Origin: Flectonema sp. DT1601 | Lineage: Eukaryota > Euglenozoa > Diplonemea > Diplonemida > Diplonemidae | DNA length: 64,000 bases | NCBI GenBank assembly: GCA_964019425.1 | Contig: OZ025828.1 | Location: forward strand, 496,001 to 560,000 | Direction of reading: 5' to 3' | Shown here: positions 21,797 to 31,602 of the stretch, in pieces | Numbering within the stretch: position 1 is the stretch's first letter | Layout of the letters: each line of letters begins with the position of its first letter | The notes under the pieces: model-generated | The model's input: only the letters and a program-made list of their open reading frames with translations | What the model was told of the DNA's origin: nothing | Database searches by the model: none | Position numbers and translations under genes: made by a program

Positions 21797-21851
21797 CACG
21801 TCTTAACGACCTTAGCGGTTTTCCTGTCATTAGTTCTGATTCAAGTTCAGT

Positions 21852-22208
21852 TTACTCCTTGCTCTTCACTCTTCTACCAGCAGCTTCGGATTCCTTCATT
21901 GTTGCCTTCCAGCGTGTTTCAGTAATGTAGGATTCGGTAGCCAGACACACTTGGAAAGTATCGATACTTTCCGTGTGCCTTAACTTCCGCATTGACTGCA
22001 ACCTTGTGAACGTCATCTGTATGGTGTTGCACGCCACTCCACTTGAGTGTGTGATAGGGAGCAGGGTCTCAATTGTCTGATAGATTACCCTGAGGTCGTG
22101 GCTGGTCTCTCTGACCATGGCCTTCGCATTCTCTGGGAATAGCCCATACCTGTTCTCGATTTTTCCACATGATAGTTTCCAGCCCATCAGCGGTTCCTTC
22201 AGTGTCAC
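21852..22208 (-). pseudogene. Antisense gene scrap with SH3-end-like motif, copy 3
   Basis: Same frame as at 13708 and 17866, with Val to Ala in GLFPENAKAM. Still open over 118 codons. Confidence 0.4.
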
Positions 22209-22614
22209 GTCACGTGGCGATACGACTTACGTTAGTCTTCGTTCTCTTCACGACATTGAACTCTTCGAGTTCATCATCACACTTCTCATTTGATTTTTGT
22301 CACATTTCACAATCGTGACGAAATAAAGTCTCAAAACAGTGTTGATGTGCGCCATATGTTTTTATTTGTGCGCCATATGTTTTTATTTGTGCGCAATCGG
22401 AAACAAACCCACAAAGTAAGGGTGTTAACATTACGCTGCAACTATCCTCTTTCTCTCGGGAAAACATGTCTTCGAGATGAAACAAAAAAAAGTTCAGTCG
22501 TAATTACAAATTGTTTCCTTAATGACGATGACGGGTTAAAGTGTTTTTCGTGTTCGCACTAATAAATAATTATACGTATGCTCAAACAGTTAATCTCCCT
22601 CACCGTATTACAAA

Positions 22615-24615
22615 ATGATGAGATCAGCAGTCCTTCTGACAGCTATCGCTGGCTCCCTGGCCGCCGATCCGCCTTCCCAGAGAGCCACCGAGATGATCAA
22701 GAAGATGACCACCGATGAGAAACTTCACATGCTTCACGGATCCGGCAGCGGATACGTCGGAAATGTGGAGAGCATTCCGAGACTCGGGATTCCGGCCATC
22801 AAAATGAACGATGGACCTCAGGGATTCAGAGGAGAGAAGGGAACTTCAACAGCTTATCCGTCTGGTCTCACTATGGGAGCAACGTTCGACAAGGACGCGA
22901 TGCTGAAGTGGGGAACGAACATGGGAGAAGAGTTCTACAAGAAGGGAGCGAACGTGCAACTGGGACCTGGTCTGTGTGTTGCTCGTGTTCCGAGAAACGG
23001 AAGAAACTTCGAATACCTCTCTGGAGAAGATCCATACCTCGGATACGTTCTGGTGCAGCCGGCAATCACTGGAATCCAGTCACAGGGAGTCATCGCCAAT
23101 GCGAAGCATTACGTCAACAACAACCAAGAATCGAACAGAACCACAATCTCTGAAGATGTTGATGAGAGAACGCAGTTCGAGATGTACTACCCACCTTTCG
23201 AAGGAGCAGTAGAGGCCGGTGTCGGGAGTGTGATGTGCAGCTACAACAAGATCCGTGGGACCTGGAGTTGCGAGAACCCTGAAACCCTTCAGAGAGACTT
23301 GAAAGAGAGACTCGGATTCCAAGGATGGGTGATGTCTGATTGGGGAGCGACGCACTCTCCTTCTATCAATGCTGGATTGGATCAAGAGATGCCTGGTTCT
23401 AAGTACATGGGTGATGCTCTGACCAAGCTCGTTGCGTCTGGCAACGTGACGATGGCCAAGTTGGATGATTCAGTGCACAGAATCCTGACTCCGATGTATG
23501 CGATGGGAGTGTTCGACAAGGTGAACAACAACTCGATTCACAACAACGTCACTTCAGCTGCTCACAATGATGCTACCCGAGACTTGTCTGTTCGCAGTAC
23601 TGTTCTGTTGAAGAACAATGGAATCCTCCCTCTGAAGAGTTCAATCAAATCGATTGCTGTTGTGGGTGACGAGTGTCAGCATCCGATTGTTCACGGAGGT
23701 GGATCAGGTCAGGTGTTCCCGTACTTTGTCTCTGCTCCTCTCGATGCGATCAGAAATCATTTGAACATTCCGAGTGGTAAGAACTGCAGTGTAAGTGGTC
23801 AGTGTGTGTACTTCGTTCCTTCATCGGGAGATGTCGGAGTTGCTGCCACTACGGACGTGACACTGGTGTGCGGAGCAACAACTTCATCAGAAGGCAGTGA
23901 TCGTCATGATTTGAGCCTGCAGAATAACGAGGATGCGTTGATCTCGAGTGTAGCGAAGGTTACGAAGAAGGTGGTTGTGACCACTGTGACTCCTGGAGCT
24001 CTGTTGACTCCTTGGAGGGATGAGGTTGCCGCGTACTTGGTGCCGTTCATGCCTGGTCAGGAATACGGAAATGCATTGACGCAGTTGTTGTTCGGATTGT
24101 CGTCTCCGTCAGCTCGCCTTCCGCTGACCTTCCCAGTTCAGGAGAACGACGAGCAGATCACTGAGGCTCAGTGGCCTGGAATCAACTTGCACGCCAACTA
24201 CTCTGAGAAGTTGAACTTCGGTTACAGGTGGTACGCAACTCACAAGGTGACTCCAGCCTTTGCTTTCGGAGAAGGATTGACGTACACCACTTTCAGTTAC
24301 TCGAACATCAAGGCTTCTAACACTGAGGTTTCATTCACAATTAAGAACACTGGATCAGTTGAGGGAGTTGATACTCCGCAGTTGTATTTGGGATTCCCTT
24401 CTGCAGCTGGTGAGCCTCCAATTCAGTTGAAGGGATTTTCAAAGGTATCGCTGCAGGCTGGAGCATCAACCAGCGTCACGTTCAAGTTAGACTCGAGATC
24501 GCTCTCTACTTGGGATGTGAGCAGTCACTCATGGGTTCAGTCAAAGGGTTCCTTTAATGCTTCTGTGGGAGCTAACTCTGGTTCGTTGTCGTTGTCGGCA
24601 ACGTTTGCTAACTAA
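22615..24615 (+). CDS. Secreted GH3 beta-glucosidase, copy 5
   Basis: 666 aa, complete, with signal peptide, Asp242 and C-terminal FnIII-like domain. One replacement unique to this copy, Asp to Glu in GSVEGVDTP. Last unit of the array; its spacer leads straight into the intact FkbM gene, so the ancestral order was probably glucosidase then FkbM. Confidence 0.93.
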   Translation: MMRSAVLLTAIAGSLAADPPSQRATEMIKKMTTDEKLHMLHGSGSGYVGNVESIPRLGIPAIKMNDGPQGFRGEKGTSTAYPSGLTMGATFDKDAMLKWGTNMGEEFYKKGANVQLGPGLCVARVPRNGRNFEYLSGEDPYLGYVLVQPAITGIQSQGVIANAKHYVNNNQESNRTTISEDVDERTQFEMYYPPFEGAVEAGVGSVMCSYNKIRGTWSCENPETLQRDLKERLGFQGWVMSDWGATHSPSINAGLDQEMPGSKYMGDALTKLVASGNVTMAKLDDSVHRILTPMYAMGVFDKVNNNSIHNNVTSAAHNDATRDLSVRSTVLLKNNGILPLKSSIKSIAVVGDECQHPIVHGGGSGQVFPYFVSAPLDAIRNHLNIPSGKNCSVSGQCVYFVPSSGDVGVAATTDVTLVCGATTSSEGSDRHDLSLQNNEDALISSVAKVTKKVVVTTVTPGALLTPWRDEVAAYLVPFMPGQEYGNALTQLLFGLSSPSARLPLTFPVQENDEQITEAQWPGINLHANYSEKLNFGYRWYATHKVTPAFAFGEGLTYTTFSYSNIKASNTEVSFTIKNTGSVEGVDTPQLYLGFPSAAGEPPIQLKGFSKVSLQAGASTSVTFKLDSRSLSTWDVSSHSWVQSKGSFNASVGANSGSLSLSATFAN

Positions 24616-25901
24616 GGAGTTCTTTTTATCTTTTATGTTACTGTTGTCTGAAAGTTATCAGAAACATGTCGTCACAATAAACTTCGGTTTATTGCTTCTC
24701 TCTTTCCTCCCTCGGGTGATCCTCCTTCGGGTGATCTTCTTGCTCTCTCTATGTGTCTTCTGGGAGGTAAAAACTTGTGGCTTTGCTGAAATAGAGATTG
24801 TCGATAAAATCTGTTTTTGAAGCCAGTGTCCCTTTTTAGTATTTGTTTTGTTTAATTTTGAAAGAGCTGCATGTATCTACACGTTCTTCAGAACACGACT
24901 TCGAAAACCCGTGTTCTGAGGAATGCGTAATAGAGTACGAAAGGGACACCAAAAGTACTCTTACGGATCTGTATGATCTTCATTTTGTTCTCTCTCTTCC
25001 TCGTAAATGATATACTAATTTATTTATTGGGGAATTTTAAACAACACTGACAAATGGGAAATAATATTTTAGTTTTCAAATTTATAATAACACAAACAAA
25101 GAGACTGGTGTAACAAGCCGTCTCCAACACTGTCTACTCGCAGGCAGTGGGTTTACGGTATAGTCATTTGTTTCAGGTTATTCTACGCGTCTCCTGATTT
25201 TTGCCTTTTTTAGGCTTCGTAAATAAATAAATAATTAAATAATAATGCCTTAAATTCTATCTCCAATAGTGTGACTGCTTCCTTTTGTAAGTCTTTATAC
25301 AAGTGAGTGACAAGTTGTCTAAGACCGTTTTCTTCTCTTACTGTAGCGTATGGTGTGCGTAGTTTACGAATTTTGCCTTACTATTTTCTTTTTTTGATAA
25401 CTCAACGTTTATTTGTGTTCTATAAGAATTATCCACCAACTCCGTATTGTGTTCTTACACAATACGTCGAAACAACGTGTTTTCTTTTTTTTTACTTCAG
25501 CCCAGTTCGTCTTTCCAGCTGTTTTTGTAAGTATTTGCTCGTCTTACGCAAATCAAAAACTTTCTTCTGAATATTATCATCAGAACTGAATTAGTGAATC
25601 AAGGATCTCGTACGACCCGGATTCGTTCGATTATCCAGTTCCTCTCTTTCTCCTTCTCTCTCTCTGCTTCACTGAACATCCGAAGCTGAGCCTCCGAAGC
25701 AATCTGTTACTGGTCTTCTTTTATGTAACTGTTTTGTGTTTGTCCAACAACGTTTTATTATTATTGAACACTTAGGTTAGTGTTTGTTGTTGTGTATCAT
25801 TCTAATTATTTCAAACAGCAGCAGCACACACACGAGCTTACTATAACTTAACCTTTTCTTGTTCTTCATATTATCTTTTGAAACAGACATTTACCCATAA
25901 C
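24616..25901. other. Array spacer S5 (long type), native FkbM upstream region
   Basis: Matches S3 closely, including the 3' stem-loops and the CTTCGTAAATAAATAAATA block at about 25214. It ends in a pyrimidine-rich stretch and TTTTGAAACAG about 15 nt before the FkbM start, an acceptor-like site. Confidence 0.7.
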
Positions 25902-26963
25902 ATGAACATCAAATCCAAGGCTGTTATTGGTACTTTACTACTCGTAGTTTTGATTTTTATATTATTTAAGAAAAACGTCTCAACGATTAAGATATCAATT
26001 AATAGCAACTCACTTGAATCAGTACCAAAACCTGTACCACCACCAGAGTACCTTATTCTTAAACCTACATCAAGAGCAGCAGTCAACGGAAGATGCAGAT
26101 TAGATAAAGTAGCTCGATATTTACATACATCAAAAGATTATTGTGAGAAAACTGGAAACGTTTATTTAACAAAAACCGAACTAGATCATGGTATGTTCGA
26201 AGAAGGATATCTCAGAGCAATGTGCCATCGAGGTGTTAATATTGTAGAGATCGGTTCATTTGATGGGCAGGAAGCAAGAATAGCCGCCTCTCTGGGATGT
26301 AATGTTCGGGTTTTCGAACCGTCACCACCCAACAGAGACAAACTATTCGCAACAACTTCGAATTTAACAGAACAACAACAAAAACGAATTGACGTTAGAC
26401 CTGTCGCAATTGGAAGAGAAAAGGGAACGTTGCATTTCAGAGCGTTTGGTACACCCGTCGATGGTTTCGCAGAAGAGTCTGAGAACACTATAAAGGTTGA
26501 TGTGCTACCGTTAAGTCTAGGCATTCAAGATATCGAAGTAGTCGATTTACTTAAAATAGACACCGAAGGTTACGAGATTGATATTATGAACGCTTCTATG
26601 GATATTTTACATCCGTCAAAGTTTAAGCATATCACTTTTGAGTTCTCACCGAGCAGAATTCCACACGAATTCCCTTGGGAGATGGTGAACTCGACATTCA
26701 ATCATCTTCGGTCAGTTGGTTATCATCTTTACTTGTTATCTGCTAATAGTTTACCTCCGGCTGTTCTTAGAAAAAAGAAATGTAGAGTTCCTCAATATCT
26801 TCCATCGTGTCTACCTAACGCAATGCACGTCGGACTGGCATCACCAGCTGCCACGAGACACCTCGGAATTTGGACAAATCTGGTAGCGACTTCGTCTCCT
26901 CAGAATCTAGCGAATCTAAAAACGGTTGACGATGTAAAACAGTTATTTAGTGTAATTAACTGA
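25902..26963 (+). CDS. FkbM-type SAM-dependent methyltransferase, membrane-anchored
   Basis: 353 aa, read from the ATG just after the AAACAG acceptor-like site. Residues 6-22 are a hydrophobic signal anchor, so a type II Golgi or ER protein with a lumenal catalytic domain is likely. Motif I is VEIGSFDGQEA (about 112), followed by the acidic motif VRVFEPSPP, and the FkbM family signature LLKIDTEGYEIDIM at about 215. Family members O-methylate small molecules or sugars; the lumenal placing suggests glycan methylation, which is inference. Three truncated 5' copies of this gene lie in the preceding array. Confidence 0.85.
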   Translation: MNIKSKAVIGTLLLVVLIFILFKKNVSTIKISINSNSLESVPKPVPPPEYLILKPTSRAAVNGRCRLDKVARYLHTSKDYCEKTGNVYLTKTELDHGMFEEGYLRAMCHRGVNIVEIGSFDGQEARIAASLGCNVRVFEPSPPNRDKLFATTSNLTEQQQKRIDVRPVAIGREKGTLHFRAFGTPVDGFAEESENTIKVDVLPLSLGIQDIEVVDLLKIDTEGYEIDIMNASMDILHPSKFKHITFEFSPSRIPHEFPWEMVNSTFNHLRSVGYHLYLLSANSLPPAVLRKKKCRVPQYLPSCLPNAMHVGLASPAATRHLGIWTNLVATSSPQNLANLKTVDDVKQLFSVIN

Positions 26964-27301
26964 CGTTGTCTGCGTTTGATGTTTATTTCTTTGGGAGAAT
27001 CCTCGAATGCCATTCACGTTACTTCCCAATTTATTAGTTGGGAGACATGGCGGATAGTCGTGTTTTTTATACTGAATGGGGTAATTCCCTTTTCTATTTT
27101 AACTACTGTAAAGGGAAATATTCTTGTGGGGAAAAACCCGCGAGTTTTTTTTTATTTTTTCTAAATCCGCGAGAATTTTTCCCCGCAAGAAGCTATTTTG
27201 GCCCTACAATGGCCCTATTTTGGCCCTACAACTTTTTGTGGCTGATTTTCACCAGGCGCCCTCTAAATTTGGAGGGCACTTCCATCTATGTATTATTATT
27301 A
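26964..27301. other. Spacer with three consecutive stem-loops
   Basis: Downstream of FkbM: TTCCCTTT (27085-27092) with AAAGGGAA (27110-27117); GGGGAAAAA (27128-27136) with TTTTTCCCC (27176-27184); GCCCTC (27258-27263) with GAGGGC (27272-27277). A TGGCCCTA motif is repeated three times near 27197-27230. No gene seen. Confidence 0.6.
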
Positions 27302-28206
27302 CTGTAATTATAAATAACATGGCGTATAAAAAATTTGGAGTATAACAACTTTGGATATAAAAAAGATGGTGGATTCTCGGAAAAAAAACTTGGTTGTTTT
27401 TTATAAAAAAGTATGAAAGTACACATTTTGACTGTAAAATGGTAGTTTTTGGGGATGGAATTTTTCACACTATGCGGAATTTTTTGAAAAAACGGGATCC
27501 TTTTGAACCCCTGAAGACGTCGGTAAGCAAGGTGGAGCTGGGTTTGATAAAGAAAGAGGAGCGGGTAAAAGAGCACAAACGTCTCGCTGCTATGAGAAGT
27601 GGTCAAGGGGGGAGTTGCTTAACATTGGTGAGATGGTGAACTCTGCCACCAGTGTGTCAAGGGCGATTGTATACTTCAACACGGGCCATAAGAAGAGATC
27701 AACAGTGCAGGCAGGGCAATGAAGCTCTTGGTTGAAGAACAAAAGAGGAAGACAAAGGGAGAACCACTAGAAGGGCAGGTGAAATCTGGGAGACCAACCA
27801 TCTTAACCACTGATGAGGAAGCGGGTGCTCGATTTAATTGAGAATATCCGTGCCTTGACATCATTCATCATTAAGACTGGTGTGCAACCAGCTACCAACA
27901 ACGTTATTTGTGGATATGTTGTCCTGATATGTATCTGGAAGCAACTTCAACATCAATCCCCCACCAGGTTGGTACACAAGACCGGCCTGTAGAACTTTAA
28001 CCAGTTCAAAATGTCGATAATTTAGTACCAAAGTCAAAAGAAAAAGGTCAAAAAAAAAAATTTTTTTTTTCTGGAATCCGAATTTTGCTAAGTGTTTTCT
28101 GTGAATGATTGTACTAAAAAAACTTTGGATATAATAAAGATGGTGGATTTGGCCATTTTTTGGAGATTTGGAGACTTTTTATACACCATGATATTTATAA
28201 TTACGG
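27302..28206 (+). mobile_element. Tc1/mariner-type DNA element, 905 bp, decayed
   Basis: Terminal inverted repeats of about 31 bp agree at 28 positions: the left end begins CTGTAATTATAAATAACATG, the right end read in reverse begins CCGTAATTATAAATATCATG. It is flanked by TA on both sides, the Tc1/mariner target. A second block, ACTTTGGATATAAnAAAGAT, recurs inside both ends in direct orientation. The middle (about 27530-27850, + strand) still gives short pieces resembling a transposase N-terminus, such as TSVSRAIVYF and KSGRPTILTTDEE, broken by stops; no DDE catalytic domain fits in this length. Non-autonomous relic. Confidence 0.7.
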
Positions 28207-28455
28207 TATTATTTTATTTTATTTTATTTTTTTTGGTTTTGTTTTTTATTTTAGTTCGATAGTTTAATAAGCTGCGGCGAGGCGGAAAGCTGGAGATTGG
28301 TATTTATTAATCTTCAGTCGATGCTACTTCAACAATCCATGCGAAATCTTCGGATATGGCCACGGATTGGGTCCTCTGTTACTGTGAGTTACCCTCCCTA
28401 GAGCACTCATAATATACAGTAACGTTGGATTATATAACTAACTAACTAACAAATT

Positions 28456-28772
28456 AATGATACTTTTCTTTTATTAATCTCTACTTTTCTTATTCTCACT
28501 TTTCTGTTCTAAAATTAATGATACTAACTAGCTGGAATCACTTCTGTGATGTCTTCATCAAGATCAAGGGACAAGTAGTATAAGATTAAGGCCTGAAACT
28601 ACATATTCCATTACCCTTTGATGTTAGGAAACTGCAGAAATGAATACTTTTCTTTTATTGATCTCTACTTTTCTTATTCTCACTTTTCTGTTCTAAAATT
28701 AATGATACTAGCTGGAATCACTTCTGTGATGTCTTCATCAAGATCAAGGCCTGAAACTACGTATTCCGCAGT
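28456..28772 (+). repeat. Direct duplication, about 150-nt unit
   Basis: The segment 28456-28612 (TCTCTACTTTTCTTATTCTC, then AGCTGGAATCACTTCTGTGA, then ATCAAG and GGCCTGAAACTAC) is repeated at about 28635-28772 with a few changes and an internal deletion near CAAGATCAAGG. No coding meaning seen. Confidence 0.8.
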
Positions 28773-29083
28773 GTATTATGGAACAGCAGAACAATGTGTT
28801 TTTATAACTTTTCTTTTTTATATTTTATTTTAGTGTACTTTTTTATAATAAACTCATATTCTAACTAACTCCGTTTTACTTTTTTCAAAAAGTTCAGGAT
28901 TTCTTTTATTTCAATATTGTTGTGTTGTTGTTGTTTCCCCTTAACGTTACTTTAATCAATTCAGTAACAAACATTCGTAGAGTAGAACCATCATTTTGCA
29001 GAGGAGTAGTCCGTGCAATTAAAAAAAACTAGCAAGGAGTGATGGTGCACCTTTTTTTAGCTCCAACAATACTTTCTTTACCA

Positions 29084-29156
29084 GGTCTAAACCCAGCCTA
29101 CGTTCCCTGTTAGTGGGTGAACAATCCAACCCTTAGACAATTCTGCTTGTCTAGGT

Positions 29157-29188
<32 letters not shown>

Positions 29189-29363
29189 AACGTCGCTATG
29201 AACGCTTGGCTAGTTATCCCTGTGGTAATTTTTCTGTCACCTCCGGCTTCATCCCTTGAACATGAAGCGAGACCGAAGGATCGTTAGGCCATGCTTTCAC
29301 ACCGTGGATCGGTACTGAAGATCGCGTATCGAGCAAACTTTTACCCTTATGCTCTACGTGCTA
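29084..29363 (-). rRNA. LSU rRNA fragment, domain V/VI region (isolated piece)
   Basis: Read as its complement, this matches the conserved 3' third of eukaryotic 28S rRNA. On the + strand one reads GGTCTAAACCCAGC, GTGGGTGAACAATCCAAC, GGAAGAGCCGACATCGAAGG, GTCGCTATGAACGCTTGGC and AGTTATCCCTGTGGTAA. The block usual between CTTGGC and AGTTATCC (about 11 nt) is missing, and both ends stop abruptly, so it is a partial copy. Eukaryotic rather than bacterial variants are present. Whether it is transcribed is unknown. Confidence 0.85.
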
Positions 29364-29571
29364 AATGCAGAAAAAAAAAAAAAGGAGTTTCCTTATCTAC
29401 CTCACAACGAAACGACTCGGCGACCTTTTCCTCTTCTGAGATACATCGTTCCTTCTATCACGAAAGTATTATTTTTGTGTTGAAAACCAGACCATCTATT
29501 TATTTTAATTGCAAAAAGGGGGATCAAGTTGTTTACAGTTATTTTCTTATTTACAGTACCACCACCACGTG

Positions 29572-31602
29572 ATGTTTTTGTATTCATTGCTAACACTTCT
29601 GTCAGTCTTAGCACTTCAATGTGAAGGCGCTGGGAGTAAACGAAGTATCGGTATTGATCTTGGAAGTGAAGTAATCAGAGCCGCATACAAGGAGGCAAAA
29701 AGTGGACCTAGGTTAGCTTTGAACAGTATGTCTGATAGATTTTTCCCGTCATCAGTTGGATGGAGAGGTACAGAACGACAGCTGTGTGAAGGAGTTAGAG
29801 GTAAATTAGATAACATGGTAACGGGTCTTCGTGATTTGGTTTGTACTCATAACCAGACCACTGATTCAAAATATAAACCACATGAGATGTTAGCTATGGC
29901 GTTACAACATGTAGTTTTACATTCCTCTGTGACTCCAAGAGATGGTGTGATAGTAACCGTCCCGTCGAGTATCTCTCAACATGATCGCCTTCATATTATA
30001 GATTCTTGTAAGATCTCAGGAATGAACTTCAATGGTTTATCAACTGAACATGCTGCAACTGCCGTGGGCTACTCCACTTCCATAAAACCTTCAGTAAAGC
30101 GTCTTAAAGTATTATTTATTCACATCAGTGCATCATCAACTCAGATAACCGCAGTTCGGTACAACAGAAAAGCCAACAAACTTCACATTCGAGTTCTTAG
30201 CAATTTCGCAAAACAAATGGGTGCAAGAGATTTACAACAAGCCTTGTTAAATAAACTTATTGAAGGTTCAGAAGAGTTGAAGAATGCCATAGAAGAGGAT
30301 TCGACATCGACAAAAATTGCTTTTAAGAATTTAAAAAAATTAACAGAAGTGTTAACCGTAAAGAAAGATGCATCAGGATTCGTGTTGCAAACTCCAGAAA
30401 TACCAATGACGATAACGAGAGAGGATCTTGAAGGAGTCGGTATCAGCTATATAGAAACACTTGAAAGTATGATCGCAAAGTGCATAAAACACGCAAAGTG
30501 GACAACAGCCGACATCGATGCCGTTGAATTGGTAGGCGGAGGATCTCGCATGCCAGTTCTTCAAGATAAGATAGCTGACATTGTAAAACCAACAACACTT
30601 GGCCATCAATTAGATAAAGATGAAGCAATTGCTTTAGGGGCGGCTGTTATTTCAGCGAACTATACAAAAACTGAACCAACATCACCTCAGCTGATTGACG
30701 TGACAACGAAAAAACTTGTTATTGAAATAATGGCTGATTCAGGTGATCAATTATCAAGAAGAGTGATCCCGTCATTCACACCAATACCAACTAAGATTGA
30801 CGTCGATTTCAAAGCCAGACCAGGACTTGATCATTGTGATGTAATTATATCATCACCTCATCAGGGTGTTATTTCTGCTTACAAAGTAAATTCTATTTCT
30901 GATGCTGCGTCTAAGCTTGCGGATGAGCATTCAGCTCAAGGCCAACATCCTGACAAGTCATCCTTCATAGTATCGGTCAGAGCATCAATAAGAAGTGACG
31001 GTATTATTGTAATTAGTCGTGCGAAGGTATCTTTGAATGTTACAAAAATATTAGAAAAAAAGAAGAAAAAAGGACAGCAAGCGATGTCGAAAAAGACAGT
31101 CGAAGTAGTCTACGGTACGGTACCTTTTGAACCTGTTAGTAAACCTGTTGTTATGAGTGACGAACAGATTACTGAGAGCTTACGACTACTTAAAATGCTT
31201 CAGCTTGAGGATGACCGCAGAGTCTCTCTCACAGCCGCACGCAATGATCTCGAGCAACTACTCTATCAAACTCAAGAACTTCTTGACAGCTATGAAGGAG
31301 ACAAATCAGAATACAATTCCCTTCAACAACTACTTGAGGAATACAAAGGGTGGGTTCAAGTTGATCATTCAGAAGAGGTAGGCGAGTCAGATTTTAATAT
31401 TAAAATAATGAGCATTCGTAAAAAGTCAGAAACTCTCATTGAAGCTACAACACCACCACCTGAAGAACCTGAAGAAGAAGACCTCCCTACAGAAGATACA
31501 ACTGATACTTCCTCTGATACTTCTTGTGAATTAAAAGTAAAAGAACTTCAGCAGCGAATCGCAGAATTGGAAGAGAAACTTGCATCTCGTGAAAGTGACT
31601 AG
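29572..31602 (+). CDS. ER-type Hsp70 of the GRP170/HYOU1/Lhs1 class
   Basis: 676 aa from the ATG that follows TTTTCTTATTTACAG; the longer upstream frame would put 21 odd residues ahead of a clear signal peptide (MFLYSLLTLLSVLALQCEG). The nucleotide-binding domain starts with GIDLGSEVIRAAY, a match to the VDLGSE form of HYOU1, and contains VELVGGGSRMP and DEAIALGAA. The second phosphate loop is atypical (LFIHISASSTQIT, where canonical Hsp70s have D-x-GGGT and HYOU1 has DMGSGST). A shortened substrate-binding part and a C-terminal coiled coil (ELQQRIAELEEKL) follow. It ends ESD, with no KDEL-type signal. Role: ER chaperone or exchange factor for BiP (family knowledge); ATPase activity is doubtful here. 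Confidence 0.82.
   Translation: MFLYSLLTLLSVLALQCEGAGSKRSIGIDLGSEVIRAAYKEAKSGPRLALNSMSDRFFPSSVGWRGTERQLCEGVRGKLDNMVTGLRDLVCTHNQTTDSKYKPHEMLAMALQHVVLHSSVTPRDGVIVTVPSSISQHDRLHIIDSCKISGMNFNGLSTEHAATAVGYSTSIKPSVKRLKVLFIHISASSTQITAVRYNRKANKLHIRVLSNFAKQMGARDLQQALLNKLIEGSEELKNAIEEDSTSTKIAFKNLKKLTEVLTVKKDASGFVLQTPEIPMTITREDLEGVGISYIETLESMIAKCIKHAKWTTADIDAVELVGGGSRMPVLQDKIADIVKPTTLGHQLDKDEAIALGAAVISANYTKTEPTSPQLIDVTTKKLVIEIMADSGDQLSRRVIPSFTPIPTKIDVDFKARPGLDHCDVIISSPHQGVISAYKVNSISDAASKLADEHSAQGQHPDKSSFIVSVRASIRSDGIIVISRAKVSLNVTKILEKKKKKGQQAMSKKTVEVVYGTVPFEPVSKPVVMSDEQITESLRLLKMLQLEDDRRVSLTAARNDLEQLLYQTQELLDSYEGDKSEYNSLQQLLEEYKGWVQVDHSEEVGESDFNIKIMSIRKKSETLIEATTPPPEEPEEEDLPTEDTTDTSSDTSCELKVKELQQRIAELEEKLASRESD

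Larger units (their letters stand above)
20628..22614. other. Array spacer S4 (short type)
   Basis: Its 5' half matches S2 (short type), but its 3' half, with the doubled GTGCGCCATATG block, matches S3. Contains 3' stem-loops, FkbM fragment 3 and antisense scrap 3. Confidence 0.75.
10340..25901 (+). repeat. Tandem array of beta-glucosidase units with alternating spacers
   Basis: Glucosidase starts lie at 10472, 14450, 18629 and 22615. Distances from each start to the next FkbM start or fragment are 3100, 3289, 3096 and 3287 nt: short, long, short, long. Copies two apart are 8157 and 8165 nt apart, so a dimer seems to have duplicated. Other markers cut across this pattern (a GAT indel near 13442, a doubled GTGCGCCATATG block before copies 4 and 5), showing later conversion or unequal exchange. 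Confidence 0.88.
28207..29571. other. Spacer with duplication and rRNA fragment, no protein gene
   Basis: Holds the duplication at 28456-28772 and an antisense LSU rRNA fragment at 29084-29363. It ends in TTTTCTTATTTACAG, an acceptor-like site 16 nt before the Hsp70 start. Confidence 0.6.
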
